The position numbers and the translations under genes are program-made. The notes under the pieces were generated by a model that was not told the origin of the DNA, searched no databases, and saw only the letters and a program-made list of their open reading frames with translations. A DNA stretch of 64,000 bases from an uncultured Bryobacteraceae bacterium. Lineage in GTDB: Bacteria; Acidobacteriota; Terriglobia; Bryobacterales; Bryobacteraceae. The stretch spans positions 62,001 through 126,000 of the forward strand of contig CAKZUE010000022.1 in NCBI GenBank assembly GCA_937920635.1. The letters run 5' to 3'. This document shows, piece by piece, positions 15,899 through 24,079 of the stretch; the stretch's first letter is position 1, and each line of letters begins with the position of its first letter.

Positions 15899-17289
15899 GA
15901 ACCGCTCTGGGAATCTCTCTGATGGCCATGACTGTCTCCATCTCCGCCCAGGTGAAGCTGCCGGACTTCACACGCGAGCAGCTTCCGAACGGCGCCACTT
16001 TGATCCTCCTGCCCCGCCACGATGTGCCTCTGGTCAGCGTGCGCGCCGTTTTTCGCGGAGGGGCCGAAAGCGAGCCGGCGGGCATGAACGGCATTACGGC
16101 GGTCACGGTGGAAATGATGCGCCGCGGCGCGGGCCAGCGCTCCGCGGCCCAGATCGACCTCGATCTCGATTTCCTCGGCGCGGCGCTGAGCTCGGGCGCC
16201 AACCGGCAGGCGGCGTTTTTCGCGCTGGAATTCCTGTCCAAAACCGCGCCGGAAGCGATGGCGATTTTCGGCGATATTCTCACCCAGCCAATCTTCCCCG
16301 AAGACGAAGCGCGCAAGGTGCTGGCCCAGACGGCCGACCGCGTGCGCTCTTCCAAAGACAACCCCGGCGCGGCGGTCGGCCAGTATTTCAACGGGTTCTT
16401 TTATCCCCCAGGACACCCATACCGCCATTCCGGCAGCCCGGACGAGATCTCCGTGGCGCGGATCAACCGGGAGGAGATCCAGAAGCATTACCGGCGCATG
16501 GCGGCGGGCAGGAATCTGATTTTCGTCGCCGCGGGAGATTTCGACCCCGGACAGTTCGCCCCGCTGGCGCGCCGCATCGCCGGAGCGCTGCCCGCGGGTG
16601 AAGCCGGGCAGCAGCCCGCGCCGCAGGAACCGCGCCTGGAACGCCCGCGCCTGCTTCTTGTCGACAAGCCTGACGCCACCCAGACGTACTTCCGCATCGG
16701 CATGCCGGGCATCCACCGCCGCCACCCGGACCGCATCGCGCTGCTGGTCGCCAACACGCTGTTCGGCGGGCGGTTCACATCGCTGTTGAATGACGCTCTG
16801 CGCGTCAACGCCGGGCTCACTTACGGCGCCAATTCGATTCTGGATCAGGACCGCCTGAGCGGCGCCATCGCCATCAACTCCTACACCCCCACCGCAACCA
16901 CGGTGAAAGCCATCGATCTCGCCCTCGATGTGCTGCGGCGGTTTGCCGAAAAGGGCGTCTCGCAGGAACAGCTTGACTCCGCCCGCGCCTATATCAAGGG
17001 CAATTTCCCCACAGACCGGCTGGAAACCTCCGACCAGCTCTGCTCGATCCTCGCGGAATTGGAAATCTTCGGACTCGGCCGGAGCGAAATAGACGGGTTC
17101 TTCCAGCAGCTCGATGCGCTGACGGTGGAGACCGTGAATGCCGCCATCCGCCGCCGGTTCACCACGGAGAATCTCCAGTTCTGCCTGGTCGGCAACGCGT
17201 CGGCTATTGAAAAAGATGTCGCCAAATTCGCCGGCGCGATGAAGGTGATTTCCATCAAGACGGAAGGCTTTGCCGCTCCGGAATTTTGA
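15895..17289 (+). CDS. M16 family peptidase homologue lacking the zinc motif (partner subunit)
   Basis: 464 residues with a signal peptide (MRTALGISLMAMTVSISAQ). Follows the M16 fold: LPNGATLILLPRHDVPLVSV, then the position of the HxxEH motif reads NGITAVTVEMMRRG with no His. Middle and C-terminal halves keep FRIGMPGIHRRHPDR and LRVNAGLTYGANS. This is the known architecture of heterodimeric M16B peptidases, where the inactive chain supplies the R/Y pair (here the LTYGANS region) to shape the substrate pocket. ATGA overlap with the active partner. Confidence 0.88.
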   Translation: MRTALGISLMAMTVSISAQVKLPDFTREQLPNGATLILLPRHDVPLVSVRAVFRGGAESEPAGMNGITAVTVEMMRRGAGQRSAAQIDLDLDFLGAALSSGANRQAAFFALEFLSKTAPEAMAIFGDILTQPIFPEDEARKVLAQTADRVRSSKDNPGAAVGQYFNGFFYPPGHPYRHSGSPDEISVARINREEIQKHYRRMAAGRNLIFVAAGDFDPGQFAPLARRIAGALPAGEAGQQPAPQEPRLERPRLLLVDKPDATQTYFRIGMPGIHRRHPDRIALLVANTLFGGRFTSLLNDALRVNAGLTYGANSILDQDRLSGAIAINSYTPTATTVKAIDLALDVLRRFAEKGVSQEQLDSARAYIKGNFPTDRLETSDQLCSILAELEIFGLGRSEIDGFFQQLDALTVETVNAAIRRRFTTENLQFCLVGNASAIEKDVAKFAGAMKVISIKTEGFAAPEF

Positions 17290-17302
17290 TCAGGAGGATC
17301 CA

Positions 17303-18007
17303 GTGCTGGAGACGTGGGGCCTTTCGCGGGGTGAAATCAGCCAGCTACGCCGTCTCAGCACCCCGGAGCGCGTGCAGCGTTTCCTGGACGAACTGCCCTA
17401 CAATCACGACACCGACCCGCATACCTGCTTTTCTCCGCGCCTGGTTCTGCGCCACGGGCGCGCCCATTGCATGGAGGGCGCGATGCTCGCCGCCGCGGCT
17501 TTCCGGCTCGCCGGGCGGCCGCCGCTCATCGTCGATCTTGCCGCCGTGCGTGACGACGATCACGTGCTGGCCGTATATCGCGAGGGGCGCGCGTGGGGCG
17601 CGGCAGCCAAGTCGAGCTATTCCGGCCTGCGCTTCCGCGACCCCGTTTACCGCACCTTGCGCGAGCTCGTCATGAGCTACTTCCCGCACTATTACAATCC
17701 GGAGGGCGAGAAAACCCTGCGCGCCTACTCGCGCCCGGTGAATCTGGCGCGGTTCGACTCTCTCGGCTGGATGGCCAGCGAGGAGGATGTCTGGTACATC
17801 CCCGAGCATCTGGTGCACATCCCCCACATCCGTCTGCTCACATCGGCGGAGGTCCGCCGTCTCAGCCGCATGGATGGCCTGCTCTATGAGGCGGGCATGG
17901 TGGGGCGCTCGCTCCATGCACTCTCAAACCCGGCGCACGGGCCAAAGGTCCCGCAGCGTCCGCGGCGAGGTCAGCTCCCGCCAGCTCGCCTCGAAGCGCT
18001 CCGTTAG
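17303..18007 (+). CDS. transglutaminase-like cysteine-protease-fold protein
   Basis: 234 residues. The GTG start at 17303 has a perfect AGGAGG 6 nt upstream; no ATG is close. A Cys/His/Asp-type arrangement is visible: Cys in GRAHCMEGAMLAAAAFRL near residue 60, and His in DDDHVLAVYR about 30 residues later, as in transglutaminase-like proteins. No signal peptide, so cytoplasmic. It follows the M16 pair by 13 nt and may be co-transcribed. Its 3' end overlaps the convergent gene at 17924 by 84 nt, so its last 28 residues (PKVPQRPRRGQLPPAR) may be poorly conserved. Confidence 0.75.
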   Translation: MLETWGLSRGEISQLRRLSTPERVQRFLDELPYNHDTDPHTCFSPRLVLRHGRAHCMEGAMLAAAAFRLAGRPPLIVDLAAVRDDDHVLAVYREGRAWGAAAKSSYSGLRFRDPVYRTLRELVMSYFPHYYNPEGEKTLRAYSRPVNLARFDSLGWMASEEDVWYIPEHLVHIPHIRLLTSAEVRRLSRMDGLLYEAGMVGRSLHALSNPAHGPKVPQRPRRGQLPPARLEALR

Positions 18008-18790
18008 TTCCGGCGCGCCGGCCAGAATGTCCTCCAGCCCGAATTGCCGGGCGGCAGGCCCGTTTTTCGCCACGGAAGCCAGGTGCCGCTCGACGTCCTC
18101 CCATCGGTCCGTGAGCCCGCCGGAATCGATCAACACCACGCGGCTCTGAATGACGCCGAAATTCTTCAGGTGCGCGTCGACCGAGAAGACGCCGCGGCGC
18201 CACGCGGCGCGGCGCAGTTCGAGCAGCCGCTCCAGCCAGCGCTCCACTTCGTTCCAGTTGCCCTCCGCGGCGAGCTTCCTCACCCGGTCGTAGAGCGTCT
18301 CCTCCACCCGCTCGGTCGCCTCGGTCACCACCAGCCAGCCGGGCCATCCGGCCACCTTCACCAGCGTCGGAGGGAAGGTCACCGTCTCCGGCACCAGCGA
18401 CGTGCCCGAGAGATGCTTCACCGCGAGATATTCGCCGCGCACGTCCCGGTGCACAAACTTCTGCCACACCCGCCCCCAGTGAGTACTGAACCACACGCCG
18501 CGCGGCACCGCCGCCACCGCCACCTGCAACGCCATGCGCAACGCCCGCAGCGGCGTGGATGGGTGCGAGAACCACCGCGCGGTGATCCGCCCCGGCAGCC
18601 ACCGCTCCAGCCGCTTCATCATGCGCCAGATCAGGATCAGCGCAATGATCTCGCTGGCGCCCCGCTCGCGCTTCACCACCCAATTCTCGCTTGCGTAGAC
18701 CACCTTGCCCACGCCCTCGCCGATCCGCTTCAGCCGCCCGCGGGTGAGTTCCTCAGGGGCCGCCTCAAGAGCCTGCAACGGCGTCCGCAT
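17924..18790 (-). CDS. protein-kinase-fold (lipopolysaccharide-kinase-like) protein
   Basis: 288 residues. N-terminal lobe has GEGVGKVVYASENWVVKRE (Gly-rich loop and a possible ATP-binding Lys). The catalytic loop is represented by GVFSVDAHLKNFGV (Asp and Asn as in HRDxxxxN) and the metal-binding Asp by VVLIDSGGLTDRW. The spacing resembles small kinases such as Kdo/heptose kinases or eukaryote-like PIP49 types. Substrate unknown. The start follows GGGAGAAAACG. The gene is divergent from the MOT1 transporter and convergent with 17303-18007. Confidence 0.7.
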   Translation of the reverse strand: MRTPLQALEAAPEELTRGRLKRIGEGVGKVVYASENWVVKRERGASEIIALILIWRMMKRLERWLPGRITARWFSHPSTPLRALRMALQVAVAAVPRGVWFSTHWGRVWQKFVHRDVRGEYLAVKHLSGTSLVPETVTFPPTLVKVAGWPGWLVVTEATERVEETLYDRVRKLAAEGNWNEVERWLERLLELRRAAWRRGVFSVDAHLKNFGVIQSRVVLIDSGGLTDRWEDVERHLASVAKNGPAARQFGLEDILAGAPELTERFEASWRELTSPRTLRDLWPVRRV

Positions 18791-18909
18791 CGTTTTCTCC
18801 CGCCATCATGCTCTGGCCCGAGAATATCATTTCTGCGCCCGAAGACAAGCCTGTTATGCTGGAAATTGGCTTTTGCGCATGCCCGCCGCCGGCCGCGGCT
18901 TCTGATTTC

Positions 18910-20082
18910 ATGACGCACGCCGACTCCCCCGCTTCCGCAGTGCAGAAGCCCCGCCTGCGCTTCAACCGCCACGAATGGTCGGGCGCCTTCGGCGATATGG
19001 GCACGGACCTGCCTCTGCTGGTGGGCATGATCCTCGCCGCGCGGCTCGATGCCGCAAGCGTCCTCGCCGCCTTTGGCCTCATGCAGATCCTGACCGGCGT
19101 CTGGTACCGCATGCCGATGCCCGTGCAGCCGCTGAAGGCCATGGCTGCCCTGGTCATCGCCCAGAAACTGCCTGCGGCCACTTTGTACGGGGGCGGGCTG
19201 GCAATCGGCGTCATCATGCTGGCGCTGTCGCTGTCCGGCGCCATCACCTGGGTGGCGCGCATTGTTCCCAAACCGGTGGTGCGCGGCATCCAGCTCGGGC
19301 TCGGACTTCAGCTCGCTTCGATTGCTCTGAAAGATTACGTGCGCTCAGACGGAACGGCAGGTTGGATCCTTGCCGTTGCGGGATTCGTGCTGACCGCCAT
19401 CCTGATGCGCCTGCACCGTTTTCCCGCCGCCGCCGCCGTCATCGCGCTTGGTCTGGCATACGCCTTCGCTTTCAAGCTTTCCGCCGGGGATTTCGCCCGC
19501 GCCGCCGGATTCAGCCTGCCTCAGCTTCACACCGTCGCCTGGCCCGACATCTGGACGGGCTTCCTTGTGCTCGCCCTGCCTCAACTGCCGCTCTCGCTGG
19601 CCAATTCCGTGCTGGCGACCCGGCAGGTGGCGGCCGACCTGTTTCCCGGGCGGCCGCTCACCGTGCGGAGGATCGGCCTCACCTATTCGCTGATGAATCT
19701 CGTCAATCCGTTCCTCGGCGGAGCGCCCACCTGCCATGGCTCGGGCGGCATGGCGGGCCACTATGCGTTCGGCGGCCGCACCGGCGGATCAGTGGTAATT
19801 TACGGCTCCCTGTTTCTTGTTTTGGGGCTATTTTTCAGTGGTGGATTCCAGAAAATCATTGAGATATTCCCTTTGCCAGTGCTGGGAATTCTACTGCTAT
19901 TTGAAAGCCTGGCCCTGATTTTGCTGGTGCGCGATATCGCCGCGGAGCGGACGGATTTCGCCGTAGCCGCGCTGGTCGGCCTGACCGCGCTCTTCCTGCC
20001 CTACGGGTACGTGATCGGCATGGTGGCAGGCACGCTGCTATACTCCGCCGCGCGCCGCGGCTGGATCGCCTTCGGCCGGTGA
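18910..20082 (+). CDS. MOT1-type molybdate/sulfate transporter
   Basis: 390 residues with about 10-11 hydrophobic segments. Signatures of the MOT1 family: EWSGAFGDMGTDLPLLVGMI, MPVQPLKAMAALVIAQ, and GGAPTCHGSGGMAGHYAFGG. Likely imports molybdate across the inner membrane; sulfate is possible. No ABC-type mod genes or molybdoenzyme genes nearby. ATG 18910 is chosen as the last start before the conserved part; an ATG at 18856 would add 18 residues and lies in a TATGCT box that could be the -10 element. Confidence 0.85.
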   Translation: MTHADSPASAVQKPRLRFNRHEWSGAFGDMGTDLPLLVGMILAARLDAASVLAAFGLMQILTGVWYRMPMPVQPLKAMAALVIAQKLPAATLYGGGLAIGVIMLALSLSGAITWVARIVPKPVVRGIQLGLGLQLASIALKDYVRSDGTAGWILAVAGFVLTAILMRLHRFPAAAAVIALGLAYAFAFKLSAGDFARAAGFSLPQLHTVAWPDIWTGFLVLALPQLPLSLANSVLATRQVAADLFPGRPLTVRRIGLTYSLMNLVNPFLGGAPTCHGSGGMAGHYAFGGRTGGSVVIYGSLFLVLGLFFSGGFQKIIEIFPLPVLGILLLFESLALILLVRDIAAERTDFAVAALVGLTALFLPYGYVIGMVAGTLLYSAARRGWIAFGR

Positions 20083-20089
20083 ACCGGCC
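20074..20089. other. short GC hairpin between convergent genes
   Basis: GGCCGGT-GA-ACCGGCC spans the MOT1 stop codon in the 15-nt gap before the NmrA-like gene's stop. A bidirectional pause or terminator is possible but no T-run follows on either strand. Confidence 0.35.
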
Positions 20090-20097
20090 AGCCGGGT

Positions 20098-21048
20098 TCA
20101 CTGAACGGGAATCCTGCCCCGGTTCGCCTCCACCCATTGCCGGAATGTCAGCATCCCTGGATGCAGCTCCCGGGAAAGCTGAGGGTCCCTCGCCTTGCAG
20201 AATTCGTCTGAGAATTCCGTGTTGAACTGGAACATATTGCCCAGGTCCTCCGCGTGTGGAAATCCCAGTTGCCGGAAGACCGCATGCGGCAGCGGCTCGT
20301 AATGCACCGGCTCGCCGGCCGCCTCGCTCAGCCCGGCGGCCATCTCCGCCCCCGTCAGGTGCTCGGACGCTACGCCCACCCGCGCGCCGACGAATTCCCC
20401 GCCACGCTTGAGAATGCCGTAGGCGCATCCCCCGATGTCTGCCGCCGCAATCCCCGGAAGCTTCCGGTCCGCCATGGGGAGCGTCAGCACCAGCCTGCCG
20501 GAAGCATCCCTGACGGGTCCCGACCCGAAATGGATGAAGTTGTCCCAGTAAAAACTTGTCAGCAGATACGTGACGGGAAGCCCGAGGCCGGCGAAAACGG
20601 CATCGGCCTCGCCTTTGGAATCGAAGTGCGGCACCTTGTACCGTCCCATGAGAGTCGGCATCCTGCCGTCTTCCAATGGAACGAATTTCCGCGTGTCCTC
20701 CAGCGTCGACCAGATCACATGCTTCAGGCCGGCCTTCTTGGCCGCATGGGCCATCGCCGAGGCTTGCGCCAGCTCTCGTTCCGGCGAGAAATGGTGCCAG
20801 AAGAAAGTCACGCAGTACGCGGCATAGGCGCCTATAAACGCCCGGGCCACGCTGTCCGGGTCGTCCACGTCGGCCGCCACCACTTCCGCCCCAAGTTGCG
20901 CCAGCGCCCGCGCTTCAGCCGAGGCTGGATTGCGCGTCAGCGCGCGTACCGCGAATGGACTCTGCGGATCGCTCAGGATCGCCCGCGCCAACCCGCCCCC
21001 CTGGGCTCCCGTGGCCCCGGCGATTGCAACAACAGGTTTCTCTTGCAT
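20098..21048 (-). CDS. NmrA/HSCARG-like NAD(P)-binding protein
   Basis: 316 residues with an N-terminal Rossmann motif VAIAGATGAQGGGLARAIL. NmrA-type features: RALTRNPASAEARALAQLG after strand 2, VVAADVDDPDSV, and HVIWSTLEDTRKF instead of the SDR Tyr-x3-Lys. Such proteins sense the NADP state or act as atypical reductases; which is unclear. Start has GAGAGGAAG just upstream. No operon partner is obvious. Confidence 0.82.
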   Translation of the reverse strand: MQEKPVVAIAGATGAQGGGLARAILSDPQSPFAVRALTRNPASAEARALAQLGAEVVAADVDDPDSVARAFIGAYAAYCVTFFWHHFSPERELAQASAMAHAAKKAGLKHVIWSTLEDTRKFVPLEDGRMPTLMGRYKVPHFDSKGEADAVFAGLGLPVTYLLTSFYWDNFIHFGSGPVRDASGRLVLTLPMADRKLPGIAAADIGGCAYGILKRGGEFVGARVGVASEHLTGAEMAAGLSEAAGEPVHYEPLPHAVFRQLGFPHAEDLGNMFQFNTEFSDEFCKARDPQLSRELHPGMLTFRQWVEANRGRIPVQ

Positions 21049-21171
21049 CTTCCTCTCCCCTCTGATTCGCTCGTGCCCAGGTTTACGCCGGCCCTTCAGC
21101 AGGCGGCGCTTGCGAAACCACCCGGCGGCTGCTTCACGGCCCAGTGATCCGGGCCGCCGGGCGGCTGTGCG

Positions 21172-21669
21172 TCAACTGCGCGGCAGCGCGGCGCCCTCCA
21201 GCTCGAGAAGCGTCCTCTTCGCCTCAAGACCGCCGGAAAAGCCCGTCAGCGCGCCGCCGGATCCGATCAGCCGGTGGCACGGAATGATCACCGGCAGCGG
21301 ATTCCGTCCGGCTGCCGCCCCGACGGCTCGCGCAGAGCCCGGACGTCCCAGCGCCCGCGCCATCTCGCCGTACGTTCTCACCTCGCCGAACGGAATCTCG
21401 AACAGCGCCTTCCACACCTCGCACTGAAAGTGCGTGCCCTCGAGCTCGAACGGAACCTCGAACCGCTTCCTCGATCCGCTTGCGTACTCCTCCAGCTCGC
21501 GCCGCGCCTGCTGGAGTACGGGCTCTTCCTCGTTCCGGCAGCCTTTTTCGAAACCCGGCGGCAAGGCCGCCGCGGATTCGCCAAAGGCCGCGCGGCGCAA
21601 CACGCCGTCTTCCGCCATCACGAACAGATAGAGGCGCGGCGCCAGCCTGACGGCAGTCCACTCCGGCAT
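21172..21669 (-). CDS. ogt: methylated-DNA-[protein]-cysteine S-methyltransferase
   Basis: 165 residues. Repairs O6-alkylguanine by transferring the alkyl group to its own cysteine. The active site is IIPCHRLIGSGG; the DNA-binding helix segment FGEVRTYGEMARALGRPGSARAVG and the C-terminal TGFSGGLEAKRTLLELEG are present. Cytoplasmic, single-turnover. A TATGCT -10-like box ends 6 nt before the ATG and there is no ribosome site, so the message may be leaderless. Confidence 0.93.
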   Translation of the reverse strand: MPEWTAVRLAPRLYLFVMAEDGVLRRAAFGESAAALPPGFEKGCRNEEEPVLQQARRELEEYASGSRKRFEVPFELEGTHFQCEVWKALFEIPFGEVRTYGEMARALGRPGSARAVGAAAGRNPLPVIIPCHRLIGSGGALTGFSGGLEAKRTLLELEGAALPRS

Positions 21670-21675
21670 GGCTCC

Positions 21676-21681
21676 AGCATA
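21676..21681 (-). promoter_or_regulatory. -10-like box close to ogt
   Basis: TATGCT on the minus strand, 6 nt before the ogt ATG, no Shine-Dalgarno between. Confidence 0.4.
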
Positions 21682-21706
21682 GCGCTGCCGGCCCGCCGGC
21701 GCCCGC

Positions 21707-22669
21707 TTACCTGCGCACGGTGGCCACGTTGTTCTTGTCCACCAGCAGCGTTCCGGTGTCGATGAACAGCGGCAGCGGCGAGCGCGGATCGTTGCGGAAA
21801 TCCGCCACGAGCGAAGCGGGCTTCCGCAGCGCCACGTCGGCCAGCGCCTTCAGCCCGTAATAGCCCATCGTGTAAGGCTTCTGCGCGATCGTCGCCGCGA
21901 TCTTGCCCTTTTCGATCCACTCCAGAGTGCTCTGCGTGGCGTCCATCGCCAGGATTACTTTGCCGTCGATCCTGGCGCGGTCGAGCACGTCGGCGATCTC
22001 CGCCCCCGAGAGCGATTCCAACGCCACAAATGCGTCCGGAACCATCTTCTTCTGCACATATTCATCCGCCAGATCGAACGCCAGGCTGGCATTCCCTTTC
22101 ATGTCCTGCACGGCAGCGATCTTGATCCCCGGCGAGGCGTCCAGCACCGCGCGGTAGCCGTCCAGCCGCTCTTTGACGTTTTCCTGTCCCGCGATTGTGA
22201 AGAAAACGACAGTGCCCTTCCCGTTGAGCAGTTTCACCAGCAGCCGCCCGCCCATTTGGCCCGCTTCATAATTGTTCGTGCCAACGAAAAAAAGCCGCCG
22301 GCTCTGGGGCGCGTCGGCATCCACGGTCACCACCGGCACGCCGCCTTCCACCGCCGAGTTGATGTCGGGCGTCAGCAACTCCGCATTGCCGGCGCTGACC
22401 AGCACGCCCGCAGGCTTCTTGGCCAGAATCCGCCGCAGTTCCTCCCGCTCCGCCTGTGCGTCGTAGGTATCAGGACCTACCACTTCCGCCTGCACGCCGA
22501 GTTCCCTGGCTGCCGCCAGAAATCCGGCCCCGGCCTCCTGCCAGTAAGGAATCTTCGGATTCGCGCAAACCAGGAAATACTTCTCCGTTGTCTGATGCGC
22601 CGGCCCGGAACCGCCACACCCCCACAATCCGAGGAGAAAGAGCAAACAGGGAATCCATCGCCGTTTCAT
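21707..22669 (-). CDS. sugar-type ABC transporter substrate-binding lipoprotein (ribose-binding family)
   Basis: 320 residues. Lipoprotein signal with lipobox LGLWGC near residues 14-18. The two-lobe periplasmic-binding fold (Peripla_BP_4 type) shows in FLVCANPKIPYWQEAGAGF, AVEGGVPVVTVDADAP, FFVGTNNYEAGQMGG and TIAQKPYTMGYYGLKAL. Sugar or autoinducer ligand unknown. No permease or ATPase gene is adjacent, so it is an orphan binding protein, perhaps linked to a receptor or a distant transporter. Possible GGAG ribosome site 13 nt before the start. Confidence 0.87.
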   Translation of the reverse strand: MKRRWIPCLLFLLGLWGCGGSGPAHQTTEKYFLVCANPKIPYWQEAGAGFLAAARELGVQAEVVGPDTYDAQAEREELRRILAKKPAGVLVSAGNAELLTPDINSAVEGGVPVVTVDADAPQSRRLFFVGTNNYEAGQMGGRLLVKLLNGKGTVVFFTIAGQENVKERLDGYRAVLDASPGIKIAAVQDMKGNASLAFDLADEYVQKKMVPDAFVALESLSGAEIADVLDRARIDGKVILAMDATQSTLEWIEKGKIAATIAQKPYTMGYYGLKALADVALRKPASLVADFRNDPRSPLPLFIDTGTLLVDKNNVATVRR

Positions 22670-22786
22670 GTCAGTGTCACTCCGTTCGAGGTTCGGCCGC
22701 CGCCCAGTCTACGCTCGAGGCGAGCCGGGCACAAGCATTCCCTTCCATTCTGCCGTTTCGGCTCTGATGGGTTCAAATCCCACGCA

Positions 22787-23611
22787 TCACCTGCGGCCCG
22801 GCCGCAGGTTGCTGCCCTTCGGATCCAGCATTTTGAGCCCCGCCGGAAGCGTGAACAGCTCGTCGCCAAGCCCGCGGTTGATCGTCACCGCATCGGCGTA
22901 CATCTCGAAGTTCCTCTCTCCGTTGCGTTCGCGCCGCACGGCGAACGGCCACATCACGCCTCCGCCGACATCACGGTACTTGTCGAAGATCGTCACTTCT
23001 TCGATCCGGAACTTGAGCTTCGGATCCCGCCGTTCCCATTGCTGCCGGACGGGGAATTTCGACGACTGGTGGAACCACACCGTGGTCTGGCGGTTGGCTC
23101 CATCGACGATGCGGACCACGTTGCACGGCTGGCGGTCCACGATGTCGGTTCCCACCGGATCGAACGCCATGCCCGGCTCCTTCAGCCGCACCCGCAGCGT
23201 GTGCAGCACATTGTGCAGCAACGTTTCCTTGTACGACTCATACAGCGCCTCGCCCATGGGCCTGGCGCCGCGGTAGGTCACTTCCCAGCCGCCGTCTTCG
23301 TTGAAGATGATGTAGACGTCCTCGTTCTTGCCGAACGCCCGCCGCTCCCGCTGCCCGAGAAAATCCGCCTGCATCGGCTCGGGCGCCGTGAGATAGCGGA
23401 TGTAGAATTTCACCCGGCTCATGCCGGAGAGATCCTCGCGGTAGAATGCGTAACTGCGGCCCTCCTCCACGCGGTCCCGCATGGCGAGAAACTTCTCGCC
23501 GCCCAGAGCCTGGAGCGCGTCGTCCACCACCTGTTTGGCCCACTCCGCCGTCCGCGGCGCCTGCCCGAACAGGGCGGGCGCGCACAACATCCACAAGGCC
23601 AGCCTGCGCAT
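22787..23611 (-). CDS. secreted protein, outer-membrane lipoprotein-sorting-like fold
   Basis: 274 residues with a signal peptide (MRRLALWMLCAPALFGQ). The pattern resembles LolA/LolB-like half-barrel proteins: LQALGGEKFLAMRDRVEEGR, a Tyr-rich strand YIRYLTAPEPMQ, then GANRQTTVWFHQSSKFPVR and FDKYRDVGGGVMWPF. These small exported proteins are numerous in Solibacter-type genomes and have no proven role. A TAGAAT box ends 6 nt before the start. Confidence 0.75.
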   Translation of the reverse strand: MRRLALWMLCAPALFGQAPRTAEWAKQVVDDALQALGGEKFLAMRDRVEEGRSYAFYREDLSGMSRVKFYIRYLTAPEPMQADFLGQRERRAFGKNEDVYIIFNEDGGWEVTYRGARPMGEALYESYKETLLHNVLHTLRVRLKEPGMAFDPVGTDIVDRQPCNVVRIVDGANRQTTVWFHQSSKFPVRQQWERRDPKLKFRIEEVTIFDKYRDVGGGVMWPFAVRRERNGERNFEMYADAVTINRGLGDELFTLPAGLKMLDPKGSNLRPGRR

Positions 23612-23617
23612 TCCTTG

Positions 23618-23623
23618 ATTCTA
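23618..23623 (-). promoter_or_regulatory. -10-like box close to the secreted protein gene
   Basis: TAGAAT on the minus strand, 6 nt before ATG 23611; AAGGA lies between, so a very short leader with a ribosome site is also possible. Confidence 0.4.
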
Positions 23624-24079
23624 CCGTTGCCCGCTGCGGATCCAGAGCTGCCGCACCGCGGCCGGCAACAGGAGAAAGTCCCGCCAGTAGGGCTGTCCGC
23701 CCTCCCCGGCGAGAAAGAGGCCGCGCCGCATCAGCCACCACTGCGTTCCCATCGACAGGGCTGATTGCGCCCAGGAAACGAAGATTCCCGCCCGCCGCAC
23801 GCCCGGACTTAACGCTTCATGCGCGCCCCACTCGATGAGGTGAACGCTCACCGGCACGCACACCATCAGGATCAGCGCCGCCCTCCACCTGGGCGCGTGG
23901 AAGCGCAGCCTTTGCGCCAGCGCGCCCGTCAGCCCGGCCAGACAGGCGAAGAGCAGAAACTGTGTCGCCGCGCCCGCCGCCGCCTCTGAAAGGCCGGCCC
24001 GCCACGTCGCAATGGCGAACGGAATGCCGCGGTACAGGCCGCTGTTCAGCGCAGTCTTCCAGTTCCAGAGCGGGTTCAC
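23621..24079 (-). CDS. small membrane protein, last gene of the glycosyltransferase operon
   Basis: 152 residues, about four hydrophobic segments (FLLFACLAGLTGAL, WRAALILMVCVPVSVHLIEW among them). The GTG start at 24079 overlaps the glycosyltransferase stop as GTGA, so the start is firm and translation is coupled; an in-frame extension upstream would be the glycosyltransferase gene in the wrong frame. No family recognised. Possibly anchors or supplies lipid to the preceding glycosyltransferase. Confidence 0.7.
   Translation of the reverse strand: MNPLWNWKTALNSGLYRGIPFAIATWRAGLSEAAAGAATQFLLFACLAGLTGALAQRLRFHAPRWRAALILMVCVPVSVHLIEWGAHEALSPGVRRAGIFVSWAQSALSMGTQWWLMRRGLFLAGEGGQPYWRDFLLLPAAVRQLWIRSGQR

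Noticed and set aside
22768-22790. tRNA-like T-arm TGGGTTCAAATCCCA followed by CGCATCACC
   Set aside because: No matching acceptor 5' strand, D-arm or anticodon arm within 100 nt upstream; a chance match or an old tRNA remnant, not a tRNA gene.
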